Assembly: GCA_900556135.1 (NCBI GenBank)
Contig: USNR01000023.1
Span: 1-24,495 of the forward strand
Source of the DNA: an uncultured Clostridium sp.
GTDB taxonomy: Bacteria > Bacillota > Clostridia > TANB77 > CAG-508
Reading direction: 5' to 3'
DNA: 24,495 bases
Below, in pieces: positions 24,125-24,495 of the stretch. A program made the translations under genes and the position numbers. The notes beneath the pieces are model-generated. The model was not told the DNA's origin, did not search any database, and saw only the letters and a list, made by a program, of their open reading frames with translations. Numbering within the stretch: the stretch's first letter is position 1; the number at the start of each line of letters is the position of its first letter.

Positions 24125-24495
24125 TAACATGAGAGTTTGATCCTGGCTCAGGATAAACGCTGGCGGCGCACATAAGACATGCAAGTCGAACGGAAGTCGT
24201 TATAATTGAAGTTGATTGAAGATTTATCTGATTGAAACCGATTTTATAACAATGGCTTTAGTGGCGGACTGGTGAGTAACGCGTGAGCAATCTGCCTATT
24301 AGAGGGGAATAACAGTGAGAAATCATTGCTAATACCGCATATGCCATAACTATCACATGATAGAAGTGGGAAAGGAGCAATCCGCTAATAGATGGGCTCG
24401 CGTCTGATTAGATAGTTGGTGGGGTAACGGCCTACCAAGTCGACGATCAGTAGCCGGACTGAGAGGTTGAACGGCCACATTGGGACTGAGATACG
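24125..24495 (+). rRNA. 16S ribosomal RNA, 5' end (cut by window edge)
   Basis: Small-subunit rRNA. AGAGTTTGATCCTGGCTCAG begins at 24132, corresponding to E. coli position 8, so the gene starts at about 24125. GCTGGCGGCGCA, ATGCAAGTCGAACGG, GGACTGGTGAGTAACGCGTG and CGACGATCAGTAGCC follow in the right order. About 370 bases (5' domain, variable regions V1 and V2) are present. The lineage cannot be settled from this part without a database comparison. Confidence 0.97.

Overview
The window is low-GC Firmicutes DNA, probably from an endospore-forming member of the Clostridia. The case rests on very AT-rich coding with GGA, AGA and AAA codons, strong AGGAGG-type ribosome binding sites, the gene order ftsA-ftsZ-spoIIGA-sigE-sigG-ylmC, a BofC-like protein, and ClpE. 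The 3' end of a 16S rRNA gene is missing and species cannot be named from what is here.

Layout. 1-830 is the 3' part of tuf, closed by a terminator. 977-2308 is a secreted SH3b/NlpC-P60 cell-wall hydrolase with its own promoter. 2399-4903 is comEC, followed by a BofC-like membrane protein (4940-5545); they converge on pgsA and clpE on the minus strand (5614-8596) across a bidirectional terminator. A divergent regulatory stretch of about 400 bases follows, then a DUF3298-like anchored protein, topB, a patatin-like lipase and a YcxB-like membrane protein. 13434-20406 is a division and wall cluster: murA, ftsQ/divIB, two DUF881 proteins, sbp, ftsA, ftsZ. 20602-23504 is the sporulation block spoIIGA, sigE, sigG, ylmC. 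The window ends with a two-promoter rRNA leader and the first ~370 bases of 16S rRNA.

Main discovery. Three genes (YcxB-like, spoIIGA, sigE) are each broken by a +1 frameshift, and all three breaks fall on the same tetranucleotide, CGGA. At each site the incoming frame reads CGG (normally Arg) and the downstream frame reads the overlapping GGA (Gly). Reading one base onward restores full-length proteins with family-typical lengths (about 169, 295 and 243 residues) and puts Gly exactly where the SigE family has the helix-turn-helix glycine. I scanned all of the roughly 7,200 codons of the window by eye: these three are the only in-frame CGG codons, while CGGA in the other two phases is common and harmless. 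The simplest reading is that CGG is not decoded normally in this organism (for example no tRNA-Arg with anticodon CCG) and that CGGA acts as a +1 recoding site yielding Gly. In the sporulation block this would make both the sigma-E precursor and its activating protease depend on recoding.

Other points of interest are an apparent AUA start codon for comEC, a spoIIGA promoter whose predicted start point coincides with the ATG (leaderless mRNA), a hairpin against the sigG ribosome binding site combined with a TTG start, 11-bp phased repeats at the ftsA promoter, and an unexplained promoter plus folded RNA upstream of the DUF3298 gene.
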